A stretch of DNA of 64,000 nucleotides from JAVBSC01 sp031547305 (GTDB lineage Bacteria; Desulfobacterota; Desulfovibrionia; Desulfovibrionales; Desulfovibrionaceae): contig JAVBSC010000002.1 of NCBI GenBank assembly GCA_031547305.1, positions 1-64,000 of the forward strand. The letters are read 5' to 3'. The notes under the pieces were generated by a model that saw only the letters and a list, made by a program, of their open reading frames with translations, did no database searches and was not told the DNA's origin. Made by a program: the position numbers and the translations under genes. Each line of letters begins with the position of its first letter. Position 1 is the first letter of the stretch. This document shows, one piece after another, positions 1 to 7,631 of the stretch.

Positions 1-112
<112 letters not shown>

Positions 113-144
113 CCAGCAAAATCAAACCATTCAGGATTTTCACA

Positions 145-1050
145 ATGAAAGTTACGGTTTTTGGCGGCGCGGGCTTTTTGGGCTCGCACATTTGCGACAA
201 GCTTACGGATGCCGGGCACGAGGTGACGATTTTCGACATCCGGGAGTCCCCGTGGCTCAGGGATGGCCAGCACATGATTGTGGGCGACGTGCTGGACTGC
301 GAAAAAGTGGACTCCGCCGTGGCCGGGGCGGACGCTGTCTACAACTTTGCCGGCATAGCGGATATCGGCGAAGCCGGGCAGCGGCCTGTGGATACGGTCA
401 AGTACAATATTCTGGGCAACGTGATGATTCTGGAAGCCTGCCGCAAGGTCAAAATCAAGCGCTTCGTCTTTGCCAGTTCCCTGTATGTGTACAGCCGGGA
501 GGGCGGGTTTTACCGGTGCAGCAAACAGGCCAGCGAATTGTATATAGAAAATTACCGGCAAGTTTACGGATTGGAATACACGGTGCTGCGCTATGGCTCT
601 CTGTACGGCCCCAGGGCGGACATGCGCAACGCCATTTATCGCTTTGTGCGCGAGGCTCTGGAGCACGGCCGCATTTCCTATTACGGCCACCCCACGGCCC
701 TGCGCGAGTATATTCATGTGGAAGACGCGGCCGCCGCATCAGTGGAAATCCTGGCCCCGGAATACGCCAACAGCAATCTGGTGCTCACCGGCCAGCAGGT
801 CATGCGGGTGGGGGATCTGCTCAAAATGATCGCGGAAATGCTCGGCAAAAACATTGAATTGGATTTTTTGGCCAGCGACAAGAGCGGCCACTATGAAATC
901 ACGCCATATTCGTTTATTCCCCAGATCGGCAAAAAAATGATCCCGCACCTGAGTGTGGATCTGGGGCAGGGGATTTTGCGCACCATTGAAGAGGTGCACC
1001 GGGAACTGAACCCGGACTTGAGCAACGTGCAGGGCTATCTGGTAAAATGA
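145..1050 (+). CDS. NAD-dependent sugar epimerase/dehydratase (SDR family)
   Basis: A 301-residue extended short-chain dehydrogenase/reductase, the class that epimerises or dehydrates nucleotide sugars in the cytoplasm. The N-terminal Rossmann motif GGAGFLGSH is at residues 7-15, the active-site Ser region SSLYVY near 111-116, and the catalytic YxxxK pair is Tyr123/Lys127 (YRCSK). Length is normal for the family. It is the first gene of five that overlap by a few bases (145-3964), so it is probably translated together with the KdsB-like, acyltransferase, dehydrogenase and phosphatase genes. Substrate is not identifiable; a surface-polysaccharide nucleotide sugar is inferred from the neighbours. 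The real operon start may lie left of the window, beyond the C run. Confidence 0.85.
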   Translation: MKVTVFGGAGFLGSHICDKLTDAGHEVTIFDIRESPWLRDGQHMIVGDVLDCEKVDSAVAGADAVYNFAGIADIGEAGQRPVDTVKYNILGNVMILEACRKVKIKRFVFASSLYVYSREGGFYRCSKQASELYIENYRQVYGLEYTVLRYGSLYGPRADMRNAIYRFVREALEHGRISYYGHPTALREYIHVEDAAAASVEILAPEYANSNLVLTGQQVMRVGDLLKMIAEMLGKNIELDFLASDKSGHYEITPYSFIPQIGKKMIPHLSVDLGQGILRTIEEVHRELNPDLSNVQGYLVK

Positions 1051-1073
1051 CAAACACGGAGCGGAACAAAAAT

Positions 1074-1844
1074 ATGAACATCATCGCCATCAGTCCGGCC
1101 CGCATGGGCTCCACGCGCTATCCCGGCAAGCCTCTGGCGGACATTCACGGCGTGCCCATGGTCGGCCATGTGGCCCTGCGCACAGCCATGAGCAAAAGTC
1201 TTTCCGCAACCTACATCGCCACCTGCGACCAGGTGGTCATGGATTACGCGGCCAAGGCGGACATCAAGGCGGTCATGACCGCGGACACCCATACCCGCTG
1301 CACGGACCGCACCGCCGAAGCCATGCTCAAAATCGAGCAAGAGACCGGCCAAAAGATCGATATCGTGGTCATGGTCCAGGGCGACGAGCCCATGGTCACC
1401 CCGGAAATGATCGAAGCCGCCCTTAAACCGATGCTTGAAGATCCCTCCCTGCAAATCACCAACCTGATGGCGGATCTTCTGGATGTGGAAGAATTCGAGG
1501 ATCCCAACGAAGTTAAGGTAGTCACGGATCTTAAGGGCAATGCCCTGTACTTTTCCCGCGAGCCCATTCCTTCGCGCAAAAAGGGCGTGCTCAACGTGCC
1601 CATGAAAAAACAGGTCTGCATCATCCCCTTCCGTCGCGATTTTCTGCTCAAGTTCAACAGCCAGCCGGAAACCCCGCTGGAAATCATTGAATCCGTGGAC
1701 ATGATGCGCATTCTGGAAAACGGCGGAGTCATCCGCATGGTTCAGGTGGCGGACGTCACCTACAGCGTGGATACTCAGGAAGACCACGCCTTTGTGGTGG
1801 ACTGCATGAAAAACGACAAACTGCGTCTTAAATATACCAAATGA
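1074..1844 (+). CDS. KdsB-like cytidylyltransferase (CMP-sugar synthetase family)
   Basis: Resembles 3-deoxy-manno-octulosonate cytidylyltransferase, which activates Kdo-type acidic sugars with CTP. The N-terminal nucleotide-binding loop PARMGSTRYPGKPL is at about residues 8-21, and VQGDEPMV near 100 is the family's second signature. I chose ATG 1074 because the protein then begins like other KdsB proteins (MNIIAISPARMG) and has a GGAG upstream; an earlier ATG at 1047 overlaps the previous stop. It sits in a sugar operon rather than next to lipid A or Kdo genes, so it may activate another keto-acid sugar instead of being the housekeeping KdsB. Confidence 0.8.
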   Translation: MNIIAISPARMGSTRYPGKPLADIHGVPMVGHVALRTAMSKSLSATYIATCDQVVMDYAAKADIKAVMTADTHTRCTDRTAEAMLKIEQETGQKIDIVVMVQGDEPMVTPEMIEAALKPMLEDPSLQITNLMADLLDVEEFEDPNEVKVVTDLKGNALYFSREPIPSRKKGVLNVPMKKQVCIIPFRRDFLLKFNSQPETPLEIIESVDMMRILENGGVIRMVQVADVTYSVDTQEDHAFVVDCMKNDKLRLKYTK

Positions 1845-2428
1845 CGCTTCAGCAACGCCTGCTCCTGCACTGCGCCGAACTCTGGCGCGCCCTGTTCGCC
1901 TGGATTCCCGGCGGGCCTGGCGTCATGGCGCGCCGCCTGGCCTTCGGTCCGCTCTTTGGCCGGGCCGGGCGCTTCCGTTGCGGCGTGGGCGTGGCCATCC
2001 AGGGCTTTGGCAACATCAGCTTCGGCCGCAACGTGGGTTTTAACCGCTATTCCTCGCTCTACGCGGCGCGTGGCGTAATCTCCCTGGGCAGTAACGTCTT
2101 TCTGGGCGATTTTTCCTCCATCAACGCCAATGACGCGCAAATCCGCATCGGAAACAACGTGGCCATCGGCCCCATGTGCATCATCCAGGGCGCCAACCAT
2201 AACTTCGACGACCTCACCAAGCCCATTGTGGACCAGGGCCACACCCAGGGCCAGGTCATCATTGAGGACAACGTCTGGATCGCCGCCCACTGCACCATCC
2301 TGCCCGGCGCGCATCTGGAGTCCGGCTGCGTCATCGCCGCCGGCGCCGTGGTCCGCGGCCGCATTCCGGCCAACTCCGTGGCCGGAGGCGTGCCGGCTAA
2401 AATTATAAGAGAACGTGGAAGGGTATGA
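1841..2428 (+). CDS. Hexapeptide-repeat acyltransferase (LbH family)
   Basis: A 195-residue protein whose residues about 55-190 show the imperfect hexapeptide pattern ([LIV]GxxxxX) of left-handed beta-helix acyltransferases such as maltose or galactoside O-acetyltransferase. The conserved catalytic-type histidine is in QGANHNFDD (about residue 119), and the family's C-terminal VAGGVPAKII is present near 182-191. ATG overlaps the upstream stop in an ATGA junction, and the downstream gene overlaps its end by 4 bases. Likely acetylates the sugar built by this operon. Acceptor unknown. Confidence 0.8.
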   Translation: MTLQQRLLLHCAELWRALFAWIPGGPGVMARRLAFGPLFGRAGRFRCGVGVAIQGFGNISFGRNVGFNRYSSLYAARGVISLGSNVFLGDFSSINANDAQIRIGNNVAIGPMCIIQGANHNFDDLTKPIVDQGHTQGQVIIEDNVWIAAHCTILPGAHLESGCVIAAGAVVRGRIPANSVAGGVPAKIIRERGRV

Positions 2429-3330
2429 AAATAGCGATTACGACTTCGAGTTTCGGGCAGTTCAGCGACGAGCCGCTTAAGATGTTGCGGGATGCGGGTG
2501 TGGAGTATGTTTTGAACCCGCACGGCCGGGCTTTGACGGAAGAAGAGGCGAAAGGGTTGCTCAAGGGCTGCGCGGGGGTGGCGGCGGGCACGGAACCGCT
2601 CACGGCGGCGGTCATGGCGGCGTTGCCGGAGCTTAAAGTTATTTCCCGTTGCGGCGTGGGCATGGACAGCGTGGATCTGGAGGCTGCCAAAGCGCGGGGC
2701 ATAGCGGTGCGCGGCACGCCGGACGCTCCGACCAGGGCCGTGGTGGAGCTTACTCTTGGCTATGCGCTGGACATGCTGCGCGGCCTGAGCGTGATGAACT
2801 CGGAATTGAAGTCCGGCGTGTGGAAAAAGCGCATGGGCAGCCTGATTCTGGGCAAACGCGTTGGCATTGTGGGCTTTGGGCGCATCGGCCGGGCTGTGGC
2901 AAAGGCGTTTGCGGCCCTGGGCTGCGAGGCGGCGTTTTATGATCCCTTTGTGGAGCGGGCGGATTACCCGAAAATGGAGCTGGAAGAATTGCTGGGCTGG
3001 GCGGACATCGTCACCCTGCATTGTTCCAAGCCCAAGGACGGAAGCAGGGTGCTGGACGCGAAACGCCTGGGGCTGATGAGGCAGGGAGCCTGGCTGATCA
3101 ACGCGGCCAGGGGCGGCCTGGTGGACGAGCAGGCGCTGTACGAAAATCTGAAGAGCGGGAAGCTGGCCGGAGCGGCTCTGGACGTGTACGAACGCGAACC
3201 GTATGAGGGTCCGCTTAAAGAGCTTCCCAACGCGCTGCTGACTCCGCACATCGGGTCTTACGCCAGGGAAGCGCGCATCACCATGGAAATCGAAACCATC
3301 AAAAATCTGTTGGAAGCCTTGAATGCTTGA
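2425..3330 (+). CDS. D-3-phosphoglycerate dehydrogenase-like 2-hydroxyacid dehydrogenase
   Basis: A 301-residue NAD-dependent D-2-hydroxyacid dehydrogenase. It has the Rossmann glycine motif VGFGRIGRAVAKAF near residues 149-162, the catalytic Arg in NAARGGLVDE (about 229), the Glu in DVYEREP (about 257) and the His in LLTPHIGS (about 277). It lacks the C-terminal ACT regulatory domain of many SerA enzymes. It is embedded in a sugar operon (4-base overlap upstream, 8-base overlap downstream), so a role in making an acidic sugar or glycerate-type precursor is more likely than serine synthesis. That is inference. Confidence 0.8.
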   Translation: MKIAITTSSFGQFSDEPLKMLRDAGVEYVLNPHGRALTEEEAKGLLKGCAGVAAGTEPLTAAVMAALPELKVISRCGVGMDSVDLEAAKARGIAVRGTPDAPTRAVVELTLGYALDMLRGLSVMNSELKSGVWKKRMGSLILGKRVGIVGFGRIGRAVAKAFAALGCEAAFYDPFVERADYPKMELEELLGWADIVTLHCSKPKDGSRVLDAKRLGLMRQGAWLINAARGGLVDEQALYENLKSGKLAGAALDVYEREPYEGPLKELPNALLTPHIGSYAREARITMEIETIKNLLEALNA

Positions 3331-3964
3331 ACTCATTGTTTTTGATTTTGACGGCACAATTGCGGAAACAGTGCTGATCAAAGAAAAAGCCATGCACCGC
3401 GTGGGCGGCCTGTTCGGAGCGGAAGCGGCGGACGCCCTGCTGGCTTACCACCGCCTGCACACCGGGGTCAGCCGTTACGAAAAATACGAATGGCTCTTTG
3501 AAAGCGTGCTCAAAAAACCGCTCAGCGCCGAGGAATCCAAACGTCTTGGCCAGATCTTCTCTGATTATTGCCTGGAGGAGATCCAGGTTTGCGAACTGGT
3601 GCCCGGCGTGCAGGACTGCCTGGATCGCTGGAAAGGCCGGGTGCCCATGTATGTGGCTTCCGGCGCGCCGCACGAGGAACTGGGGTTCATCCTTAAGGAG
3701 CGAGGCCTGGCCGGGTATTTTGAGGGCATCTACGGCTACCCGCCAAACAAGACCGCTCTGCTGGCCAGGGCGCTCCGGGAAAGCTCCGCCCTGCCGCAAC
3801 ATGCCGTGATGGTCGGGGACAGCTCCACGGACTCCGAAGCGGCCGACGCCATGGGGACTTTGTTCTACGGCCGGGGCGCCTTTTTTTCCGGAACAACCTA
3901 CCCTTGGCATGAAGATCTGACCAGATTGAACGATTGGCTGGAGGCGCTGGCGGAACAAAGCTAG
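3323..3964 (+). CDS. HAD-superfamily phosphatase
   Basis: A 213-residue haloacid dehalogenase-type hydrolase. Motif I is DFDGT at residues 8-12 with the nucleophile Asp, followed by a helical cap domain, and motif IV is VGDSSTDSEAA near 167-177. Such enzymes dephosphorylate small metabolites or sugar phosphates. The start overlaps the preceding dehydrogenase by 8 bases. Its stop TAG (3962-3964) lies inside the CTAG end of the repeat at 3961-4113, so the element appears to have replaced or created the native C-terminus. Confidence 0.8.
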   Translation: MLELIVFDFDGTIAETVLIKEKAMHRVGGLFGAEAADALLAYHRLHTGVSRYEKYEWLFESVLKKPLSAEESKRLGQIFSDYCLEEIQVCELVPGVQDCLDRWKGRVPMYVASGAPHEELGFILKERGLAGYFEGIYGYPPNKTALLARALRESSALPQHAVMVGDSSTDSEAADAMGTLFYGRGAFFSGTTYPWHEDLTRLNDWLEALAEQS

Positions 3965-4113
3965 AGCAATTTCACTTTGAAAGTGCTCGGCAGACGCGAA
4001 GCGGATGCCCGCGAAGCGTGTATTTTATTTTAAAAATTTCGCATTGTTATAAGCAAAACACTATACCGCTTGCGAAACTTGTATTGTTCAATTTCAAAGT
4101 TAAAATGCTCTAG
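3961..4113 (-). repeat. MITE-like palindromic element, family A copy 1
   Basis: About 153 bp bounded by CTAG at both ends. The terminal inverted repeats are CTAGAGCAATTTCACTTTG (left) against the complement of TTTGAAATTGAAC...AAGTTAAAATGCTCTAG (right). The same sequence, inverted and roughly 90% identical, recurs at 24079-24233. It contains no open frame of note. Its left CTAG gives the stop codon of the HAD gene. Confidence 0.85.
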
Positions 4114-4343
4114 TGTCATGCACACCTCGCCTGTCGGTCCGGTGTGAAGATCGTAAGGCAAAAAACGCGGTTTTTGCTTTGTTCCAGCCGCCCGCGGCGG
4201 CGCGCACCCCCCTGCGGGGTTGCGGCTGGCGCCGCTTGGCGCGGCACTATGGTCTGGAGCATTTCAAATGATTATGATTGCAAAATAGAAACACTCGGGC
4301 ATACAGGGAGCGGGCGCGAGTAGATTTGTGTGGAGGTTGCGCC
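4114..4343 (+). other. Non-coding leader of mgtE with hairpins and a solo repeat end
   Basis: Contains a short hairpin GCAAAAAACGCGGTTTTTGC near 4161-4180, GC-rich inverted segments at about 4186-4245, and a half-site CTGGAGCATTTCAAATGA near 4253 that resembles the ends of the neighbouring repeat family. I see no recognisable Mg2+-sensing riboswitch fold, though I cannot fold it reliably by eye. Confidence 0.5.
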
Positions 4344-5726
4344 ATGAGTGAACTTGAAGCCCGCTTTCAGCAGCTTATCAGTGAAAAAAACTGGAAAATC
4401 GTAAAGCAGGAACTCCGTGACCTCAGTCCAATACAATTATCTGAAATAATTGAAAATCTATCAAAGCAGGACCGGATCGTCCTTTTCCGGATCTTGCCGC
4501 GCGGGTTGGCTAAAGAGACCTTCCAGCATCTTTCGCACGACCAGCAGGAAGATATTATCGAGGGGCTGGCTGAAAACGCCAGGCAGTTGGCCTACCTGCT
4601 GAACGATTTGGACCCGGACGACCGCACGGCTTTTTTTGAGGAACTGCCCGGGGAGGTCAGCCAGCGCCTGCTCCAGATGCTTTCAGCCGAGGAAAGGGAA
4701 ATTTCCACCCGTCTGCTCGGGTACCCGGAAGACAGCATCGGCCGTCTGATGACCCCGGAGTTCGTGGCGGTAAAGCCGCAATTCACAGTCCAGAAAACCC
4801 TGGCACATATCCGGCGCTTCGGGCGCGACTCGGAAACCCTTAATATCATTTATGTTGTTGATGAGCGTTGGAAGCTTATCGATGACTTGCGGATCAAGGA
4901 AATAATCCTGGCCGCCCCGGAGCAGAGCGTGGCCGAACTGTGCGACGGCCGTTTCATAGCTCTGAACGCGGACGACGACCAGGAGGTCGCCGTCAAGGCC
5001 TTCAAGGACCACGACCGGGTGGCTCTGCCGGTAGTTGACACCGATGGAACGTTGCTGGGCATTGTGACTGTTGACGACGTCATGGACGTGGCGGAGGAAG
5101 AGCACACTGAAGACTTCCAGAAGTTCGGGGGCACGGAAGGCCTGAACCTTTCATATACCCGGACGCCGCTGGCCGAGATGGTTAAAAAACGCGCCGGCTG
5201 GCTGGTCATTCTTTTTTTGAGCGAAATGCTGACAGCTTCGGCCATGGGGCATTTTGACGATGAGATAGCCAAAGCCGTAGTGCTTGCCCTATTTGTGCCG
5301 CTGATCATCTCCAGCGGCGGCAACTCCGGTTCGCAGGCCGCCAGCTTGATCATCCGCTCCTTGGCCCTGGACGAACTGAAGTTGAAAAACTGGTGGTACG
5401 TGATGCGCAAAGAGATGCTCTCCGGCTTGTTCCTGGGGGCCATTCTGGGAGCTATCGGCTTTGTCCGCATCCTCATCTGGCAGGAGGCCGGAATCTACGA
5501 TTATGGCGCGTATTGGCCGTGGGTCGCCCTGAGCGTCGCGGTATCCCTGGTTTTTGTGGTGCTCTGGGGCACGCTTTCCGGCTCCATGATTCCGTTCCTG
5601 CTCAAAAGGGCGGGTCTGGACCCGGCCGCCGCTTCGGCACCGTTTGTAGCCACCCTGGTGGACGTCACCGGACTGATCATTTACTTCAGTGTTGCCGCCT
5701 TGTTCCTGAGCGGCAAACTGCTTTAG
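4344..5726 (+). CDS. mgtE: MgtE-type magnesium transporter
   Basis: A 460-residue inner-membrane Mg2+ channel. Residues about 1-125 form the acidic helical MgtE N domain, 130-255 contain two CBS modules (for example LGIVTVDDVMD), and 285-455 hold five membrane helices. The family signature SSGGNSGSQ is near 347-355, and the conserved helix PFVATLVDVTG carries the ion-pathway Asp near 440. In characterised MgtE the cytosolic N and CBS domains close the pore when Mg2+ is high. I place the start at ATG 4344 because GGAGG lies 7 bases upstream; the frame stays open further 5' without a better start. Convergent with the MFS gene downstream. Confidence 0.92.
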   Translation: MSELEARFQQLISEKNWKIVKQELRDLSPIQLSEIIENLSKQDRIVLFRILPRGLAKETFQHLSHDQQEDIIEGLAENARQLAYLLNDLDPDDRTAFFEELPGEVSQRLLQMLSAEEREISTRLLGYPEDSIGRLMTPEFVAVKPQFTVQKTLAHIRRFGRDSETLNIIYVVDERWKLIDDLRIKEIILAAPEQSVAELCDGRFIALNADDDQEVAVKAFKDHDRVALPVVDTDGTLLGIVTVDDVMDVAEEEHTEDFQKFGGTEGLNLSYTRTPLAEMVKKRAGWLVILFLSEMLTASAMGHFDDEIAKAVVLALFVPLIISSGGNSGSQAASLIIRSLALDELKLKNWWYVMRKEMLSGLFLGAILGAIGFVRILIWQEAGIYDYGAYWPWVALSVAVSLVFVVLWGTLSGSMIPFLLKRAGLDPAAASAPFVATLVDVTGLIIYFSVAALFLSGKLL

Positions 5727-5771
5727 CGCCGTTTGACGCGGCGCTGGCAAATTGGCATTTCCACGGTCAAG

Positions 5772-7106
5772 TCACTCCAGTATGGGGTTTTCACGGAAAA
5801 AGGAAAAAATGACCGCCCCGGACGCTACGCCCCAGGCTGCCACCAGAAAAGCCATCCTGTAGGCTTCGATGGGGTACACTCCCTCCGCCGCTGGGGGATA
5901 CAGGCCTATAACCACACCCATGATTGTCTGAAAAAAAGCTCCCCCGAGGAACAGGAACATGTTCACGGCCCCCAGGGCTGTTCCCGCGTAGCGGGGTTTT
6001 GTGGTCTCTTTGGCGCAGGCGTAGTTAATGACAAAGCCCCCGCCGGTTACGCCGTATGCCAGAAACACGGCATAAAGCATGGGCTCTGAAAGGTTTTCCA
6101 TCATAAAAACAATGGGCATGTAGGTGATGACGTGCAGAACAGCTCCGCCCAGCAGGACTTTTTTCCGCGAGCGCAAAATCTTGTCGGAGATATAGCCTGC
6201 CAGGGGGCAGCCCAGGAAAAGACCCAGCGGAATCATCATGACAATGTTCCCGGCGGCCGTTTTGGACAGGCCGTGGACGTTCTGGAGGTATGGCCCCGCC
6301 CAGAGCGAACCGACGCTGAGGATTGTGCCATAGTAGCAGAACAGAAGAAAACCCAGCAAGTAGAATTGCTTGTTGGATAGAACCGCGCTCAGGGCCTCGC
6401 CCAGGCCAACTCTTGCTTCCGGTTTTCGCTGCCGGGCCAAGCCGCCCGGGCCAGGCAGGCCAAGTTCGCCTGGCGTGTCGCGAACCACAAGCCAGCAAAA
6501 AAGCGCCGCGAACACCGTGAATGCGGCCACAGCCAGGAAAGACCCGCGCCATCCGATGGCTGTGGCCATAAAAACAAGGGGGGTAGCCGAAAACGCGGCT
6601 CCAAGGCTGCCCACGCCCAGCAGCAGCCCACTGTAGGTGGCCAGTTCGTCCTGCCGGTACCAGTCCGTCATGATGCGCACAGCCGGCACATAGACGAAGC
6701 CAACCCCGAGGCCGACAAGGAAGCGGCCCACGGAGAGAATCAGGAAGTTGGGAGACAATGCGAACATTATACTGCCCAAAGCCGCGATCAGCACGAACAC
6801 GGACAAGGTTTTCCTGGTCCCCCAGGTGTCGGAGAGCAACCCCGCCGGTAGTTGAGCCGCGGCATAGCCCCAGCCGTACATGGATACCAGAACCCCCAGC
6901 GAAGCTGGGGCCAGGTTGAAATCCGCGGCGATTTCCAGCCCGACAACCGCCGGCGCGGAACGTTGGAAGTAAGAGACAAGATACGGGGCGGTTATGCCCA
7001 GGAATAGAAGCAGCCGTCTCTGCTTCATTTTACAAAAAATAGCGTCAGGGCTCACCTGAAGGCTGTAGTCCACCTCATATTCCCGTTGTTTTTCCTGGCC
7101 CCGCAT
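5772..7106 (-). CDS. Major facilitator superfamily transporter
   Basis: A 12-helix MFS permease of about 418-444 residues. The MFS loop 2-3 signature appears as GLLSDTWGTRKT near residue 92, and a matching GYISDKILRSRKK follows helix 8. ATG 7106 gives an unusual charged 26-residue lead. ATG 7028 (MKQRRLLLFLG) begins directly at the first helix and could be the true start, although neither has a strong ribosome site. Substrate cannot be told; related proteins move anions, sugar acids or organic acids. It faces mgtE convergently, with a weak GC hairpin (about 5727-5743) between them. Confidence 0.8.
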   Translation of the reverse strand: MRGQEKQREYEVDYSLQVSPDAIFCKMKQRRLLLFLGITAPYLVSYFQRSAPAVVGLEIAADFNLAPASLGVLVSMYGWGYAAAQLPAGLLSDTWGTRKTLSVFVLIAALGSIMFALSPNFLILSVGRFLVGLGVGFVYVPAVRIMTDWYRQDELATYSGLLLGVGSLGAAFSATPLVFMATAIGWRGSFLAVAAFTVFAALFCWLVVRDTPGELGLPGPGGLARQRKPEARVGLGEALSAVLSNKQFYLLGFLLFCYYGTILSVGSLWAGPYLQNVHGLSKTAAGNIVMMIPLGLFLGCPLAGYISDKILRSRKKVLLGGAVLHVITYMPIVFMMENLSEPMLYAVFLAYGVTGGGFVINYACAKETTKPRYAGTALGAVNMFLFLGGAFFQTIMGVVIGLYPPAAEGVYPIEAYRMAFLVAAWGVASGAVIFSFFRENPILE

Positions 7107-7440
7107 TGGCCGCCGCCTTTTTTAAGGAGTGAACAAGCTGCTGCCGGATAGAGCGATTCGCGAATAAAGGGAGCTAATTGTTCTGGTGGTGCGGAAATTC
7201 ATCAATAACCCTTTTGGCGATTCTTGCAAAATATATACCCGCTCCAGAACAAAAACGGCGATCGTAAGCGGCCTGGGCGCATCCCCGCCTTGCAATGCCG
7301 GATGCGTGTTTTTTTATTGTTACATGCTGCGCTTAAACCGGTACACTGAGTACACGAGCCTGGCGCAGGGGGGCTTTGCCCGCCGTTAAGCGGCAATCCC
7401 AAAGTGAATATGCTTTCACGGCAACAGCCCTGACAAACCT
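7107..7440. other. Intergenic region without a supported gene
   Basis: Lies upstream of the minus-strand MFS gene. The only clear structure is a hairpin with arms GCGCATCC/GGATGCGT at about 7279-7310 followed by T7, which would terminate plus-strand transcription although no plus-strand gene precedes it. A 67-codon open frame at 7186-7389 has no codon-use or similarity support. Confidence 0.4.
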
Positions 7441-7483
7441 GAGGCGGCGCAAAACGGTTGTGATCCGTTTTGTGCCGCCCTCA
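7441..7483 (-). terminator. Hairpin downstream of murA
   Basis: A 17-bp near-perfect stem with arms GAGGCGGCGCAAAACGG and CCGTTTTGTGCCGCCCTC around a 7-base loop. It lacks a long U tract on either strand, so it may be a processing or stabilising hairpin rather than a full intrinsic terminator. It is located 150 bp past the murA stop. Confidence 0.5.
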
Positions 7484-7501
7484 GGCGTTAAAAACGCCGG
7501 G

Positions 7502-7627
7502 TCTGGGGCAGATTAACTTTGAGACGCTCGCCTCGCGCTTAACGGTGAAACAAGTTTCGCCCGCACCCGCGCGGCGGCCGGGGCGGCGCCGCCTGGCACG
7601 GTATTTCAAAGTCGAAATGCCCTGAAG
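7502..7627 (+). repeat. MITE-like element, family B copy 1
   Basis: About 126 bp. The left end CTGGGGCAGATTAACTTTGA and right end (read inverted) CTTCAGGGCATTTCGACTTT are imperfect terminal inverted repeats related to family A. The interior starts GACGCTCGCCTCGCGCTTAA, as in the copies at 30241, 44612 (inverted) and 52461. It begins 5 bases past the murA stop codon. Confidence 0.75.
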
Positions 7628-7631
7628 TCGT

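Noticed and set aside
3961..4113. CRISPR array
   Set aside because: The repeats in this window are dispersed and palindromic; there are no regular direct repeats with spacers anywhere and no cas genes.
4114..4343. Mg2+ riboswitch before mgtE
   Set aside because: I could not trace the conserved M-box or ykoK stems by eye; a covariance-model search would decide.
7186..7389. 67-codon open frame in the gap after the MFS gene
   Set aside because: No ribosome site or similarity, and it spans a terminator-like hairpin.
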